NCBI GenBank assembly: GCA_019636835.1
Contig: JAHBWU010000006.1
Coordinates: 1 to 64,000 of the forward strand
Direction: 5' to 3'
Length of the DNA stretch: 64,000 nt
Origin: Nitrospira sp.
Lineage (GTDB): Bacteria; Nitrospirota; Nitrospiria; Nitrospirales; Nitrospiraceae
In this document: piece by piece, positions 63,677 to 64,000 of the stretch
Layout of the letters: each line of letters begins with the position of its first letter
Numbering within the stretch: position 1 is the first letter of the stretch
The notes under the pieces: model-generated
What the model was told of the DNA's origin: nothing
Database searches by the model: none
What the model saw: the letters and a program-made list of their open reading frames with translations, nothing else
Program-made: the position numbers and the translations under genes

Positions 63677-64000
63677 ATGAACCACTACCAAGAAAGCGTA
63701 TACCTTCAAGGGCACATCATCGACTCTCTCGTGCTCGCCAAGGTGCTCGATCTCATCCTGATGATGGGGGGAACCTTCGACCTGGAGGACGTTCACATCG
63801 GCAAGACACGGGAGGAACCGTCTCGTGCTCGTATCCGAATCCAAACAGGATCGAGACCGCTCTTAGACGACATTTTAAAGGCGATTCAACCTCACGGCGC
63901 CTCGATCGAACGGGAAGCGGATTGCCGGACCGATAGGGCACCCGCTGACGGCGTGTTACCCGATGACTTCTACGCGACGACCCATCTGCCCACCCAGATC
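63677..64000 (+). CDS. Amino end of a LOR/SDH (ArgZ/AgrE-like) arginine-handling protein, cut by the window edge
   Basis: 108 codons from ATG 63677. The sequence MNHYQESVYLQGHIIDSLVLAKVLDLILMMGG...FDLEDVHIGKTREEPSRARI is the conserved opening of the TIGR00300/LOR-SDH family, whose members include the arginine dihydrolase ArgZ/AgrE and ornithine-cyclodeaminase-like enzymes. The catalytic part is outside the window, so the reaction cannot be assigned. A frame continues past the edge. Confidence 0.75.
   Translation, partial: MNHYQESVYLQGHIIDSLVLAKVLDLILMMGGTFDLEDVHIGKTREEPSRARIRIQTGSRPLLDDILKAIQPHGASIEREADCRTDRAPADGVLPDDFYATTHLPTQI

Noticed and set aside
1..64000. tRNA, rRNA, CRISPR arrays
   Set aside because: No cloverleaf-like segment with a recognisable T-loop, no rRNA stretch and no series of spaced repeats was found by reading. 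A tRNA or covariance-model scan could still find something.

Overview
The window looks like a chromosomal segment of a Nitrospira-type bacterium (phylum Nitrospirota). This is an inference from the unbroken run argD-argF-argG-argH-lptM-like-lysA-dapA-dapB, an LL-diaminopimelate aminotransferase in place of the succinylase genes, several small proteins of the kind seen in that phylum, and a GC-rich codon style. No rRNA, tRNA or CRISPR array was seen, so the placement rests on proteins and gene order only.

Layout. 0-7.4 kb: two tandem AraC-type regulators, a secreted lipoprotein gene, and a lipoprotein gene with a cupredoxin domain followed by a histidine-rich beta-propeller. The last gene is cut in two by a complete IS1380-type element with a perfect 5-bp target duplication. 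7.4-9.4 kb: a SnoaL-like protein, phosphoglycerate mutase, and a zinc-ribbon membrane protein. 9.5-17.6 kb: a tightly packed arginine and lysine/diaminopimelate operon with 1-4 base overlaps between several genes. 17.6-23 kb: small zinc-ribbon and lipoprotein genes, transaldolase, family-5 uracil-DNA glycosylase, a lytic transglycosylase, then a glycerate kinase and a PEP-synthase-like gene whose facing ends both fall in a short stretch full of indels. 25.9-32.7 kb: rmuC, a MazG-like pyrophosphohydrolase, a PilZ protein, a broken MNT/HEPN pair, and the dapL-folK-panC operon. 33-39.6 kb: poorly characterised proteins (glyoxalase-like, methyltransferase-like, membrane and lipoproteins, a BNR-repeat lipoprotein).

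39.6-44.4 kb is an accessory island: a higBA toxin-antitoxin operon split by an IS630 element inserted inside the higB stop codon, a tumEA toxin-antitoxin operon with a strong palindromic operator, a second IS630 element, and debris (a duplicated gene end, a REP-transposase fragment, a short tandem repeat). 44.4-51 kb: a P-II-like protein, a PepSY protein, an AttH/CrtC-like secreted protein, a LON-domain protein, an ABC-2 exporter pair, a SirB1-type protein and an MBL-fold hydrolase. 51-57.6 kb: a large SAM-cyclase-ATPase-TPR signalling protein, a universal-stress/UbiB kinase fusion, and a HEAT-repeat membrane protein. 57.6-64 kb: small hypothetical genes, an ankyrin-repeat periplasmic protein, a protein with an HNH-like amino end, a metallophosphoesterase, truD, and the start of an arginine-dihydrolase-type (LOR/SDH) gene that runs off the edge.

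How the parts work together: the arg genes take N-acetylornithine semialdehyde to arginine. dapA, dapB and lysA, with dapL about 13 kb away, give most of the aminotransferase route to lysine and meso-diaminopimelate. The truncated LOR/SDH gene at the right edge may use arginine. The best candidate for something undescribed is the interrupted cupredoxin/propeller protein and its lipoprotein neighbour.
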